NCBI RefSeq assembly: GCF_030388325.1
Contig: NZ_CP103794.1
Coordinates: forward strand, 682,001 to 746,000
DNA: 64,000 nt
Direction: 5' to 3'
From: Flavobacterium johnsoniae
Lineage (GTDB): Bacteria > Bacteroidota > Bacteroidia > Flavobacteriales > Flavobacteriaceae
How positions within the stretch are numbered: the stretch's first letter is position 1; every line of letters starts with the position of its first letter. A model generated the notes under the pieces. It did no database searches and had not been told where the DNA came from. It saw only the letters and a program-made list of their open reading frames with translations. The position numbers and the translations under genes are program-made. This document shows, piece after piece, positions 1 through 8,897 of the stretch.

Positions 1-1853
1 AGCTTAAAATTATAGTTCAAAATATTTTCCCAAATGTAACTATAAGCCAACTCGTTATTGTAAGTAGCTTCGCTTGCCGTTCTTCCTTCTGTCAGCAGAT
101 TGTATGAATTTTTGTTTTGAAAAGTTCCTGCTCTACTTCCTGAAAATCGAGTTCCTAAATTAGATCTTAATTTCAGATTTTTGGCAAACTCAAATTCCAT
201 ATAAGGATTGAATTGTACATTATAACTTAAAGATTCATTAGCAAAAGCGCCTGGATAATTGTTTGCCAAAATACTAATGTTGTTTGGATCTCCTTCTATT
301 GGATAAAGATTTACAACACCATTTTCATCAAACGGAACTCCTAGAGGATAAACACTGTACGCTTTATTAATTCTACTATTTGTTGTGCTATTTTTACGAT
401 AGTTTAAAATCAATTGGAAACCCGTTTTAAATTTATCGCTAAATTTAATATCAACTCCACCTCTCGAATTGAAGCTGTTTACTTTATCATTTTGATAAAT
501 TCCTTCTTCACCTACATATCCTAAAGAAAAATAACCTTGCACTTTTTCAGATCCACCTCTCATAAAAAGATTATGGTTTTGCTGCGTTCCTACTTGCAAA
601 GTTTCATCAATCCAATTTATATATTGTCCTTTTTCTATCGCAGCAACAGCCGAAGCATTTAACCCTAAATCGGTTAAGTTTGTAGCTTCATATCCATTGT
701 CTAGAAAAAATCGGTCGCGTTTATAATTCAACCATTTTTCTCCTGTAAGTGGAGCAGGAAAAGAAGAGAAACCATTTAATCCGAAATAGGTGTTAAAATC
801 AATTTGTGTTTTTCCTGCTTTTGCTTTTTTAGTGGTCACAATAATAACTCCGTTGGCTCCCGAAGAACCATAAATTGCAGTAGACGATGCATCTTTCAAA
901 ACATCAATACTTTCAATATCATTCGGATTCAAATTATCAATACTCGAAGGAATTCCATCAATAATATATAATGGATCTTGACTTGCTGTTAAAGATCTAT
1001 TTCCTCTTAATAAAACTTTTGGAGAAGTTCCTGCTTGTCCAGATCCGCGTTGAATATCTAAACCAGAAACTCGTCCTTGAAGCGCTTCCATCGGACTTAA
1101 AACAGGACTCAAAACAATATCAGTTGATTTTACTGTTGCAACAGCTCCTGTTAAATCTTTTTTCTTTACTGCGCCATAACCCACAATTACGACTTCATTT
1201 AAAGCTGAATTTTGTTCTTGCAAGATTACGCTCAAAGATTTGCTTTGACCTACTTTTACTTCAGAATTCTCAAATCCAATAAAAGAAAAAACTAAGACAC
1301 TATTTGTTCCGTTTACACGAATTGTAAACTTTCCGTCCAAATCGGTTTGTACTCCATTTTTAGTTCCTTTTTCTATAACATTTGCTCCCGGTATCGGCAT
1401 ATTTCTGGAGTCTGTTACCACTCCTGTAATTTCAATACCTTGCTCAACAATTATTTTCTGAACTGTGTTTTTTTCCTGAATATTTACTTGCTGTTTTTTC
1501 TTTACCAAAATAATCTGACGATCATTTACAGTATAAGAAATATCAGTTCCTTTAAATACTTCTTCCAGTATTTCGTTTATTCCTTTTTTCTTTACATTAA
1601 TTGTCACCTTTCTGTTTAGGTCGATTATACTGCTTTCGAAAAGAAATCTGTATTCTGAAACAGACTCAACTTTGTTAAACAATTTCTCTACTGGCGCATT
1701 CTTTATGTTTAATGTCAACTTTGTATTTTGCGAATAGACACTTGCTTGAATTTTGATCAAAGAAAGCATCAGTAATAATGTGGTTAGTTTCATTCTTAGA
1801 CTAATTTTAGGCAAATAAGGACTAAGCCAATTCCTCTTAATTATTTTTTTCAT
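1..1853 (-). CDS. SusC/RagA-family TonB-dependent outer membrane receptor with STN domain (partial)
   Basis: This is an outer-membrane TonB-dependent transporter of the SusC/RagA class, open at the left edge with about 617 N-terminal residues visible. In order I see a signal peptide, an STN domain (about residues 45-115), a carboxypeptidase-regulatory-like beta-sandwich (ITGVVTDSRNMPIPGANV), the SusC segment NEVVIVGYG, and a plug containing LYIIDGIPSSI and DVLKDASSTAIYGSSGANG. Receptors with an STN domain signal to a FecR anti-sigma factor, and a FecR gene lies immediately upstream with an ECF sigma gene beyond it. I chose the ATG at 1853; a Met 21 codons downstream would give a shorter signal peptide. 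The substrate cannot be told because any SusD partner would lie outside the window. Polysaccharide uptake is the usual role and iron-siderophore uptake is possible. Confidence 0.93.
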   Translation of the reverse strand, partial: MKKIIKRNWLSPYLPKISLRMKLTTLLLMLSLIKIQASVYSQNTKLTLNIKNAPVEKLFNKVESVSEYRFLFESSIIDLNRKVTINVKKKGINEILEEVFKGTDISYTVNDRQIILVKKKQQVNIQEKNTVQKIIVEQGIEITGVVTDSRNMPIPGANVIEKGTKNGVQTDLDGKFTIRVNGTNSVLVFSFIGFENSEVKVGQSKSLSVILQEQNSALNEVVIVGYGAVKKKDLTGAVATVKSTDIVLSPVLSPMEALQGRVSGLDIQRGSGQAGTSPKVLLRGNRSLTASQDPLYIIDGIPSSIDNLNPNDIESIDVLKDASSTAIYGSSGANGVIIVTTKKAKAGKTQIDFNTYFGLNGFSSFPAPLTGEKWLNYKRDRFFLDNGYEATNLTDLGLNASAVAAIEKGQYINWIDETLQVGTQQNHNLFMRGGSEKVQGYFSLGYVGEEGIYQNDKVNSFNSRGGVDIKFSDKFKTGFQLILNYRKNSTTNSRINKAYSVYPLGVPFDENGVVNLYPIEGDPNNISILANNYPGAFANESLSYNVQFNPYMEFEFAKNLKLRSNLGTRFSGSRAGTFQNKNSYNLLTEGRTASEATYNNELAYSYIWENILNYNFK

Positions 1854-1911
1854 AATTTTGGATTGATTTTAAATGATTTAATTCGATACGTCGTTTAAAA
1901 ACACATTACTG

Positions 1912-1942
1912 AATCGGGAAATATTGGTAGTATTTTCCGATT
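1912..1942. terminator. Hairpin between fecR and susC
   Basis: A near-perfect stem (AATCGGGAAATA against TATTTTCCGATT, 7-nt loop) is followed on the plus strand by a T-run. No plus-strand gene needs terminating here. On the minus strand it lies between fecR and susC, so it could partly uncouple the two genes or be part of an operator. Its role is inferred only. Confidence 0.4.
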
Positions 1943-2019
1943 TTTTTCTTCTTGTGTTTTTCAAAAAAATAAGACTCTCACTTCATAAATTTGGTTTTGT
2001 TGGTTTGGTTAATAAATAG

Positions 2020-3159
2020 TTAGTTTATTTTTATAAGCTTTCCTTGTTTTGTGTAAGTAAAGCCTTGAATTTTACTCATTGTTTCTAATACCTTTTCTAT
2101 ACTTTCGATATTCTTGTTGAAACTGGCATTAAATTTTTTATCTAAAATGTCGGTTCTGTTATTTTCTATAGTGACATCGTAAGTACGTTCCAGTTTTATT
2201 ATGATATCTCTAAAAGCTGTTTTTCTAAAAACAATTTCCCCATTAATCCATTCTGTGTAAAAACGAGTGTCAACTTTATCAATCGTTATTTCAGTATTTT
2301 TACTATTCCAAGATCCTTTTTCGCCTGGAGTCAGCATTGCTTTTTTATCGGCATTTCCAAGACCAGACAAACTAACCGAGCCTTCAACCAAAACCGTATT
2401 GATATCTGAATCTTCTTTATAAGAACTAACATTAAATTTTGTTCCTAAAACTCGAACATTTACACCTCTGGTTTTTACAACAAAAGGATGTGTTTTGTCT
2501 TTTGCTACATCAAAAAAAGCTTCTCCTTCCAAAACAACTTCTCTATTATGTCCTTTAATAAATTGAACTGGATATTTTAAAGACGAACCCGCATTTAGGT
2601 TTACTGAAGTTCCATCAGACAACATCACTTTAAAAGTTTTACCGTAAGGAATTTTAATTTCATTATAAACCAATTTATTCATGGCATTCGCCGAACGATA
2701 ATTAATTTCATTCTCTTTTTGAGAAGCAATCACTTCTCCATTTTTTTTGATAATCTGCTGTTTTCCATTTGGATTTAAAACCTGAATATCTCCATTTTCT
2801 AAAACCAACTGAATTGCATTTGATGGAATTTCAATTTTACCTTCTTTTACATTCTTATATTGAAAAACATAAACCAAGCCCAACAAACAAAACACGATTG
2901 CCGCATATTGAAGCATTTTTTTCCAATTAATAACAACTGTCTTTTTATTAATATTTAATTCTTCTTTTAATTCCTCCCAACTTTCGTCTACATCTATAGA
3001 TTCTGCATACGACAATGCTTCTTCGAGCATATCATTACTTTGAAGGTTTTCTATTAATTCCTTCTCTTCAGGAGAAAGTGATGCCATTTTCGAAGCATCT
3101 AAGTGTCCATCAGAGGTTATTTTCCTGAGAACGTTAATCAATTTAAAATTTGGAGTCAT
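2020..3159 (-). CDS. FecR-family anti-sigma factor
   Basis: This is an inner-membrane regulator that should hold the ECF sigma factor encoded at 3323 and release it when the SusC receptor is loaded. The 379 residues show a cytoplasmic N-terminal part of about 80 residues, one transmembrane segment (about 84-100, LQYAAIVFCLLGLVYVF), a periplasmic FecR domain (about 165-260, with KIPYGKTFKVMLSDGTSV and GEAFFDVAKDKTHPFVVKT) and a C-terminal DUF4974-type domain (GEIVFRKTAFRDIIIKLER). Length and architecture are typical of Bacteroidota FecR. It is transcribed toward susC, 166 bp away, and divergently from the sigma gene. Assignment to this receptor rests on adjacency. Confidence 0.94.
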   Translation of the reverse strand: MTPNFKLINVLRKITSDGHLDASKMASLSPEEKELIENLQSNDMLEEALSYAESIDVDESWEELKEELNINKKTVVINWKKMLQYAAIVFCLLGLVYVFQYKNVKEGKIEIPSNAIQLVLENGDIQVLNPNGKQQIIKKNGEVIASQKENEINYRSANAMNKLVYNEIKIPYGKTFKVMLSDGTSVNLNAGSSLKYPVQFIKGHNREVVLEGEAFFDVAKDKTHPFVVKTRGVNVRVLGTKFNVSSYKEDSDINTVLVEGSVSLSGLGNADKKAMLTPGEKGSWNSKNTEITIDKVDTRFYTEWINGEIVFRKTAFRDIIIKLERTYDVTIENNRTDILDKKFNASFNKNIESIEKVLETMSKIQGFTYTKQGKLIKIN

Positions 3160-3273
3160 TGTTTTTTATATAGTGGTTTCCTATATGTTATAAAAAAAGT
3201 TTTTTAGGGTGACAACAAATCAAAAAATTTTGATTTTTTTTACACATAGTGAAAAAAAACTAACTTTTTATTT

Positions 3274-3281
3274 TACATTTG
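3274..3281 (+). promoter_or_regulatory. -7 element upstream of the ECF sigma gene
   Basis: TACATTTG matches the Bacteroidota -7 consensus TAnnTTTG and lies 41 bp before the sigma-factor ATG. No good -33 TTTG box is present at the usual spacing, so this is a partial match. Confidence 0.45.
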
Positions 3282-3322
3282 GCACTGTGTAATCCATTAC
3301 AAAATAATAAATGCTATTTTAA

Positions 3323-3865
3323 ATGTTAAATCATAAAGATTTTAAAATATTTGAAGCTTTATACAAAGAGCATTTTGTCTTTTTCTCTCTAGTGTCTTTT
3401 AATATCGTTAAAGACAAAGATGTAGCAAAAGACATTGTGCAAGATTTTTTTACTTATTTATGGGAAAAAGAAGAAGCGTTAAACGTAACCAGCACATTTA
3501 AAGCTTATGGCACAAAAGCAATAAAAAACTTAAGTCTGCAATATTTAGAAAAAAACAAAACAATTAGTCTGCAGCAAAACAAAATAGCAATTCCTAAATC
3601 AGAAGAACAAATTACTTTTGAGAGTACCGAAGAAAATAAGAAACCAAAAATTCAAACCTTAATAGAAAAAATTCCCCAAGCTAGAAGAGAAATTTTTATT
3701 CTTCATGTTGTTGAAGGTCTCAGTTATCAAGAAATTGCAGAAGACAACAATATCTCAATAAATACTGTAAAAACACAAATGAAAAGAGCTTACGCCTCTT
3801 TGAGAGAATCCCAAAATATCTCTCAGTTAAAATTTATTCTGTATTTCGTATGGCTAATAAAATAG
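3323..3865 (+). CDS. ECF-type RNA polymerase sigma factor (FecI-like)
   Basis: The 180-aa protein has the two-domain plan of ECF sigma factors. Region 2 lies at about residues 10-75 (YKEHFVFFSLVSFNIVKD, AKDIVQDFFTYLWEK). Region 4 lies at about 115-165 and carries a helix-turn-helix (GLSYQEIAEDNNISINTVKT). It is divergent from the FecR-type anti-sigma gene and close to a SusC receptor with an STN domain, so it probably drives susC. This is the standard Bacteroidota arrangement. The sigma gene being on the other strand means its expression is not coupled to fecR. Confidence 0.93.
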   Translation: MLNHKDFKIFEALYKEHFVFFSLVSFNIVKDKDVAKDIVQDFFTYLWEKEEALNVTSTFKAYGTKAIKNLSLQYLEKNKTISLQQNKIAIPKSEEQITFESTEENKKPKIQTLIEKIPQARREIFILHVVEGLSYQEIAEDNNISINTVKTQMKRAYASLRESQNISQLKFILYFVWLIK

Positions 3866-3893
3866 CGTATTTTTGCTATTTAAAATTTCCATT

Positions 3894-4670
3894 TTGAGTC
3901 ATATATTATATAAAAACACAAAAATATCCTATTCTGATAACGGAAAAGGAAATGCAATAGTTTTACTTCACGGCTTTTTAGAAAGCAAAAAAATGTGGAC
4001 GGAGTATGTAGAACTTTTTTCGAAAACACATCGCGTTATTACCATTGATTTATTAGGTCATGGCGAATCCGATTCTTTAGGTTACGTTCATGAAATGGAA
4101 GAAAATGCCAATGCCGTTAATGAAGTTTTAGAATTTCTAAAAATCGAAAAAGCAATAATTTTAGGACATTCAATGGGCGGCTATGTTGGTTTGGCTTTCG
4201 CCGAATTATATCCGAAAAAAATCCAAAAATTAGTTTTACAGAATTCAACTTCAAAAGAAGATGGCGAAGAAAAAAAGACAAACAGAACTCGCGCCATTAA
4301 AGCCGTAAAACAGAATTATATCAGTTTTGTGAGTTTAGCCATTGCAAATTTATTTAGCGAAAATAACAGAACTAGATTAGCAGAAGAAATAGAAAAAGTA
4401 AAAACGGAAGCTTTAAAAACACCTTTACAAGGAATTGTTGCTTCTTTGGAAGGAATGAAAATACGTAAAGACAGAGAATGGCTTTTGCACGAAAACAGAT
4501 TCCCGGTCTTATTGATTTTAGGCAAAAAAGATCCTGTTTTAAATTATGAAGAAAGTCTTGCACAAATTGAAGACACAACTGCCGAACTTGTTTCGTTTGA
4601 AGATGGACACATGAGTCACATCGAAAATAAAGAAGAACTCAAAACCATTTTACTGGATTTCTTCGAATAA
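3894..4670 (+). CDS. Alpha/beta-fold hydrolase
   Basis: This is a soluble serine hydrolase of about 258 aa; the substrate is unknown. Visible features are the oxyanion strand (VLLHGFLESKKMW), the nucleophile elbow GHSMGG with Ser at about residue 93, the acid in LGKKDPV and the catalytic His in EDGHMSHIE. There is no ATG before the conserved core, so a TTG start is required. I prefer TTG 3894 (MSHILYKN...) over TTG 3873 because the upstream codons overlap the T-rich gap after the sigma gene. It starts 28 bp after the sigma-factor stop and may be cotranscribed with it. It resembles esterases and the MenH/BioH-like group, which sequence alone cannot separate. Confidence 0.87.
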   Translation: MSHILYKNTKISYSDNGKGNAIVLLHGFLESKKMWTEYVELFSKTHRVITIDLLGHGESDSLGYVHEMEENANAVNEVLEFLKIEKAIILGHSMGGYVGLAFAELYPKKIQKLVLQNSTSKEDGEEKKTNRTRAIKAVKQNYISFVSLAIANLFSENNRTRLAEEIEKVKTEALKTPLQGIVASLEGMKIRKDREWLLHENRFPVLLILGKKDPVLNYEESLAQIEDTTAELVSFEDGHMSHIENKEELKTILLDFFE

Positions 4671-4686
4671 ACTAATTTCAAAATCA

Positions 4687-4725
4687 AAAAAGGCCATTTC
4701 TAACCTAGGTTGAAATAGCCTTTTT
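4687..4725. terminator. Convergent terminator (hydrolase / roadblock pair 1)
   Basis: The arms AAAAGGCCATTTC and GAAATAGCCTTTT pair across an 11-nt loop, with A-runs before and T-runs after. It lies between convergent genes and can terminate in both directions. Confidence 0.8.
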
Positions 4726-4748
4726 CTCATTTTTGGGGGCAAATGTTA

Positions 4749-5123
4749 TTATAATTTAGATGTAATATCTTTTTTGTATTTAGATAAAGTTGCTCTTGTC
4801 AAACCAAGATTTGCTTTTGTAGAATCTACAGCTAAATAAATAAAATATCTTCCATCTTCAGATAAATCAATAATATGAATCTGATCTGTCAATGTGATCA
4901 AAATATCATTAATTTTTTGATCTAATCCTAAAGCTCTAATCGCGTTCAATTTAGCTTTTACAACTTCTAAATTGTAAGCCGAAGCCAATTCTGGATCAAA
5001 ATCAGGTTTAACAGTTAAGGAGCAATAAGACATTCCTGTTTCAACTTCAGTTACCGAAACAGCAATAAATCCGTTTACATTATCTCTTAAATCGTTTTGA
5101 AAATTTTGTAAAAAGTCTGACAT
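4749..5123 (-). CDS. Roadblock/LC7-like protein, conserved subunit, copy 1
   Basis: This 124-aa cytoplasmic protein has no signal peptide. Its pattern (NVNGFIAVSVTEVETG, then a helix AYNLEVVKAKLNA, then INDILITLTDQIHIIDL and STKANLGLTRATL) fits the roadblock/LC7 fold, whose members bind or regulate small Ras-like GTPases. It is the second gene of a two-gene unit after the 106-aa gene at 5147-5467. It is clearly paralogous to the 126-aa protein at 16563-16943, sharing near-identical blocks such as FDPELAxAYNLEVVKAKLNA. No GTPase gene lies next to it. The family call is from pattern recognition and not from a search. Confidence 0.75.
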   Translation of the reverse strand: MSDFLQNFQNDLRDNVNGFIAVSVTEVETGMSYCSLTVKPDFDPELASAYNLEVVKAKLNAIRALGLDQKINDILITLTDQIHIIDLSEDGRYFIYLAVDSTKANLGLTRATLSKYKKDITSKL

Positions 5124-5146
5124 GTGTATTTTAATGTTGGTTAAAT

Positions 5147-5467
5147 TTAATTATTGAAAACAGAATCCATTCTACGAAGTAATAGTCCCATTTTACTTAG
5201 ATCTTTAGAAAGCAACGCAATGCAGTTATCATCTTGATTTTTTGTTGCTACCACAATCCCGTCGTTATTCTTAATCATAACTTGTTTAAGATCGCCATTG
5301 TTTACGTCTTCAGACATTTCTAAGCACATTTTCAAGATCATTCCGATCATTGCTGCAACATTTCCGTCGTATTCTAAATTAACAGACTCATTTAAGATTC
5401 CATCAATATTAAAACTTAAGCCAGATTCTGCCCCAGTTTCTTCTACTAGTGTTTGTAAATCAATCAT
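5147..5467 (-). CDS. Roadblock/LC7-domain protein, variable subunit, copy 1
   Basis: This 106-aa cytoplasmic protein resembles the roadblock/LC7 domain: an early strand pair (GLSFNIDGILNESV), a central helix with NVAAMIGMILKMCLEMSEDV, then GDLKQVMIKNNDGIVVAT and a final helix (DLSKMGLLLRRMD). It is the first gene of a pair, 23 bp upstream of the 124-aa gene. It has the same order and similar spacing as the paralogous pair at 16168-16943, but it has diverged from its counterpart (118 aa) much more than the second gene has. MglB-type proteins of this fold act as GTPase activators. The function here is unknown. Confidence 0.75.
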   Translation of the reverse strand: MIDLQTLVEETGAESGLSFNIDGILNESVNLEYDGNVAAMIGMILKMCLEMSEDVNNGDLKQVMIKNNDGIVVATKNQDDNCIALLSKDLSKMGLLLRRMDSVFNN

Positions 5468-5499
5468 ATTCTATTATTTTGTCATGTTTTTGGAAGCGC

Positions 5500-5507
5500 C
5501 AAAGATA
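5500..5507 (-). promoter_or_regulatory. -7 element for roadblock pair 1
   Basis: On the minus strand this reads TATCTTTG, a match to TAnnTTTG, 33 bp before the start of the 106-aa gene. A convincing -33 box is not visible. Confidence 0.5.
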
Positions 5508-5710
5508 TTTTTAATCTCAAGATTTATAAGCTAAACACTTGTTAAAAAAATAGCAGATATAACCTCCTGTGTCACTTTTATTTATCACACAATTAAACCG
5601 ATTTTTTTGCAAAAATTCTGCAATAAAAATTAACATAAAAAGCATATTATACTAAAAACATAACTTTTCTTTTCATAAAGCTCATTTCTAAAATTAACAT
5701 TTACAGAATG

Positions 5711-5742
5711 TTGCATTTACATAAAGTTTTTACATAGCTTTG
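5711..5742 (+). promoter_or_regulatory. Promoter of the 47-aa gene
   Basis: A TTG box (5711-5713) and TAGCTTTG (5735-5742) are separated by 21 bp, close to the Flavobacterium -33/-7 consensus. The predicted transcript would start about 10 nt before the ATG at 5758, giving a very short leader. Confidence 0.65.
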
Positions 5743-5757
5743 CAAAAAATTGTACAA

Positions 5758-5901
5758 ATGAAAACTGTTGACGAATTACGCTTTGACTTAAATGTAAAAC
5801 TGCTAAAGTTTAGAAGATTTCGTATTGAAAACGGCCCAATAAACAATACGAGTTCTGAAGGAAGTACTAAAAAAGGTTTCTTCAAAAAAATATTTAGCTA
5901 A
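5758..5901 (+). CDS. Small basic protein, 47 aa, unknown function
   Basis: A complete small ORF begins MKTVDELRFDLNVKLLKFRR and ends GFFKKIFS. It has no membrane segment. The N-terminal half could be an amphipathic helix and the last 12 residues are rich in Lys and Phe. Reality is supported by its own promoter just upstream (5711-5742) and a strong hairpin terminator 14 bp after the stop, which together frame a transcript of about 215 nt. I do not recognise the family. The alternative is that the RNA, and not the peptide, is the product. Confidence 0.55.
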   Translation: MKTVDELRFDLNVKLLKFRRFRIENGPINNTSSEGSTKKGFFKKIFS

Positions 5902-5914
5902 AAGCATTCTAAAA

Positions 5915-5966
5915 AAAATAGCCGAACTTATTAAGAAAATCTTCTTCAATAAGTTCGGCTATTTTT
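5915..5966 (+). terminator. Terminator after the 47-aa gene
   Basis: A 19-bp perfect stem (AAAAATAGCCGAACTTATT with its complement at 5948-5966) is followed by T-rich sequence. It could also stop minus-strand transcription leaving addB. Confidence 0.85.
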
Positions 5967-6071
5967 ATTTTCGACTGTTTTTTGTTTAACAACAAACAAA
6001 CAAAAATGACTCAAAAAATGATTCGTTTATTTCAAATTAACTGATAATTACTGAGATAGACAATCCGAAGA

Positions 6072-8834
6072 TTAAATTATTTCTTCAAAAGGAATAGCAA
6101 TATCAAAGATTTCGCTCAACAAATTAGCGATTTCATCTAAGTAAGAATTCATAATTTCGGATGTTACTATAGCATTTAATTCCTTTTCCTCTTTATAACC
6201 AAAAGGCAAAAATCCTGATTTTAAGTTTTTAAAAGAAATGATTCCAACTTCGATTGGATAATTGCCCGCTTCTTTTTCAAACATAAAAGCATACGCTAAA
6301 ACCTGAATAATTTTATCATTTTTAAGCTCTTGTGTCAAACCATTCCATGTTTTCAATACAACATTCGATTTTTCTACTTTTCCTGTCTTATAATCGATAA
6401 TTCGTATTTTTCCGTCGCGCTGCTCTATACGGTCGACATTTCCTTTAATTAAAATTGGAAAAGGCAGTTTCGGGTGAACAAATTCTCTCTGAAATGTTTG
6501 CTCTAAAGCAATAATTTTAATCGCTTCATCATTTCTTATCGACTCGAGTTCCATTCTTAAAAAGTTCGAGATATTTCGTTTTGCAACTTCAAATGCCAAA
6601 AGATTTCTTCCCTTCTTGATTTCACCTTCTTTGTAAACCAATTTAAATTGCTTCAATACTTCATCATCTAAGAGTTTAAAACAATTCAGAATATCATTTT
6701 CCGAAACAAACTTTCCAACAAAAGGCTCATATAAAGCTTTTAAGGTTTCGTGAATAATAGTTCCTAAAGTATTTAAAGCGATATTTTCTTCCACTTCTTC
6801 CACCTCGCGAATTCTCAATATTTTTTGAAAATAAAACTCAATCGGATTTCTAATGTAAGAAGTTAATGCAGAAGGAGAAAAACCAGTCTCCGCAATTTCT
6901 TTTAAACGCGCCATTACCGCTTCAGATTTCTCTACAGAAATAGGTTCATTAGCCGTACTTGGCAGCATTGGATTGTAAATATCAAAACTAATATTATGAC
7001 TCGATTTTTTCTCTACTTCCAATTGTGTGATAAAACGGCTTCTTTCGCCAGCATCTAACCCATCATTTTCGGTATTATAAATCAAATAAATATTCTTCGC
7101 TCTTTGCAGCAAATGATAAAAATGATAGGTATAAATTGCATCTTTTTCTTTAAAAGTCGGAAGCCCCAATTCTTTCTTCACATCATACGGAATAAAAGAA
7201 TTCTGCGATTTACCAGCAGGAAACTTTCCTTCATTCATAGAAGTTATAATAACCGTTTCAAAATCGAGAACACGACTTTCTAAAACCCCCATAATCTGCA
7301 AACCCCTCAACGGCTCACCCTCAAAAGAAACTTCTGCTAAATCAATAATCTGCTTATAAATAGCATGAAGCGTATCAATATTATCAATATGATTATGTTT
7401 CGAATAATAATTTATAAGCTTATTAATCACTTTAAAAACACCATAAACAAATGCTTTTGCTATTTTTTCTTCTTCGTTATCATTATTAAAATGTTGCTTA
7501 ATTAAAATTAGCAGAGAAGAAATATTCTTCAAAACAGCAACAGAGCCACTCTCCCATTTTTCAAATAATAAATTAAAAAATGAAGAAGAATCCGGATGAA
7601 GTTCTAAAATTTTCTGGTGGGTAATAAAAGTGTAATTATTCTCTTTAATAATTTTCACTAATTTTTCAGCATGAGCATACGGCTCAACTAATGGATGCGT
7701 CAAAATATCAAGCACATCTTTGTAATAAAAAACATAACTCGTGCCCTTTCGAGAAAGTGCATTAGTATGCATTTTAAACAATTTAGCAACAAAAATTTGC
7801 GATGGATTATTCTTTCCAGAATACCCCATTGTAATATTTAAAGCTCCAACAGAAGAAGGCAACGAATATAAAACAGGAACTAATAAATTTTCTTCACCAA
7901 GAACAACCGCCACCTTATCCAAAGAAGCCGAAGGATTTTGTTCAATTAAATTCTCAATAATACTTCCCGTCAGTTTTGCCTGTCCAATTGTTTTTGGAGT
8001 TCCAATAATCTGAATATTTTTTGACTGCGAGAAATCATCTACAATCCAATCAAAAACATTTGTTTTATAATATTTCCAACTTTCTTTAAAACGCCTCAAA
8101 AAAAGTCCTGCATCATGATAAGGATCATTTAGAAACGCACAATCTGCATCCCAATAAATTTTCGCTTGATCGAGAGCCAATAAATGTTGTACTATTTTTT
8201 CTTCTGCGGCATTTAAGGCATTGAATCCTGCAAAAACAAAAATACGATTCCCAATTGTATTCGAAAAATGGTTTAAATTATTAACCGCCTCACGATAAAT
8301 CAAACCTTGATAACCAATAGATTTAAACAACAAATGATTGTAAAGCGAATCGTAATAAAGAGGGAGTAATTTCCAAAAATCAATATAGTTTTCTAAAAGT
8401 TTTGTTTTTTGATCAACCTCCAAACCCCATCTTTTTATATCTTCAATATCTTTAAGATAAGACAAAACATGAGATGGATCTAAAAGATAGCGATCAATTT
8501 CGTTAAAATCTTGCAAGAGTGTTTTTGCCCAATTTGCAAATAACTCAAAAGATTGCTGGTTCTTTTTTTCTGTAATTGATAAATAAACTTCATAAAATTC
8601 AAACAGCAATTCAATCGAATCAATAGATCGAATTGATGCAACATCTTGCACGAAATCTTCAATACTTGTAATTTCGGGAGCAATAATAGTTTTATTAATC
8701 TCTTTTTTAAGCGCTTCAATCAAAAAAACTTTCGCTCTTTTATTCGGAAGAATTATGGTTATTTCAGAAAGTTTATCTGCATAATCCCGAATTACAACAC
8801 CAGCTAGTTTTTGAAGAAAAGAATCATTTATCAT
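6072..8834 (-). CDS. addB: AddB-like PD-(D/E)XK exonuclease subunit
   Basis: This is the predicted second subunit of an AddAB-type helicase-nuclease that resects double-strand breaks for RecA. The protein has about 920 aa. The N-terminal part is a degenerate UvrD-like fold (SEITIILPNKRAKVFL, VAVVLGEENLLVPVLYSLP, ESRVLDFETVIITSMNEGKFPA). The C-terminal nuclease carries IKGNVDRIEQRDGKIRIIDYKTGK. I see no four-Cys iron-sulfur cluster around the nuclease, unlike Bacillus AddB. I chose ATG 8834 (MINDSFLQKL) because the longer reading frame starts at 8861, inside the ompA terminator. The AddA-like partner is at 11748-14906. Confidence 0.85.
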   Translation of the reverse strand: MINDSFLQKLAGVVIRDYADKLSEITIILPNKRAKVFLIEALKKEINKTIIAPEITSIEDFVQDVASIRSIDSIELLFEFYEVYLSITEKKNQQSFELFANWAKTLLQDFNEIDRYLLDPSHVLSYLKDIEDIKRWGLEVDQKTKLLENYIDFWKLLPLYYDSLYNHLLFKSIGYQGLIYREAVNNLNHFSNTIGNRIFVFAGFNALNAAEEKIVQHLLALDQAKIYWDADCAFLNDPYHDAGLFLRRFKESWKYYKTNVFDWIVDDFSQSKNIQIIGTPKTIGQAKLTGSIIENLIEQNPSASLDKVAVVLGEENLLVPVLYSLPSSVGALNITMGYSGKNNPSQIFVAKLFKMHTNALSRKGTSYVFYYKDVLDILTHPLVEPYAHAEKLVKIIKENNYTFITHQKILELHPDSSSFFNLLFEKWESGSVAVLKNISSLLILIKQHFNNDNEEEKIAKAFVYGVFKVINKLINYYSKHNHIDNIDTLHAIYKQIIDLAEVSFEGEPLRGLQIMGVLESRVLDFETVIITSMNEGKFPAGKSQNSFIPYDVKKELGLPTFKEKDAIYTYHFYHLLQRAKNIYLIYNTENDGLDAGERSRFITQLEVEKKSSHNISFDIYNPMLPSTANEPISVEKSEAVMARLKEIAETGFSPSALTSYIRNPIEFYFQKILRIREVEEVEENIALNTLGTIIHETLKALYEPFVGKFVSENDILNCFKLLDDEVLKQFKLVYKEGEIKKGRNLLAFEVAKRNISNFLRMELESIRNDEAIKIIALEQTFQREFVHPKLPFPILIKGNVDRIEQRDGKIRIIDYKTGKVEKSNVVLKTWNGLTQELKNDKIIQVLAYAFMFEKEAGNYPIEVGIISFKNLKSGFLPFGYKEEKELNAIVTSEIMNSYLDEIANLLSEIFDIAIPFEEII

Positions 8835-8848
8835 AGTATAAAAATAAA

Positions 8849-8876
8849 AAAAGCCATTCAATTAAGAATGGCTTTT
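8849..8876 (-). terminator. ompA terminator
   Basis: Arms AAAAGCCATTC and GAATGGCTTTT flank a 6-nt loop 22 bp after the ompA stop, with a T-run on the minus strand. Confidence 0.8.
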
Positions 8877-8897
8877 CATATTTATTTAGAAACTAAA

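Noticed and set aside
971..1619. Two plus-strand ORFs (103 and 90 codons)
   Set aside because: They lie opposite the SusC-like receptor, whose minus-strand frame is open over the whole interval with clear domain motifs.
8835..8861. Nine-codon N-terminal extension of the AddB-like protein
   Set aside because: It starts inside the terminator hairpin of ompA; ATG 8834 gives a normal start.
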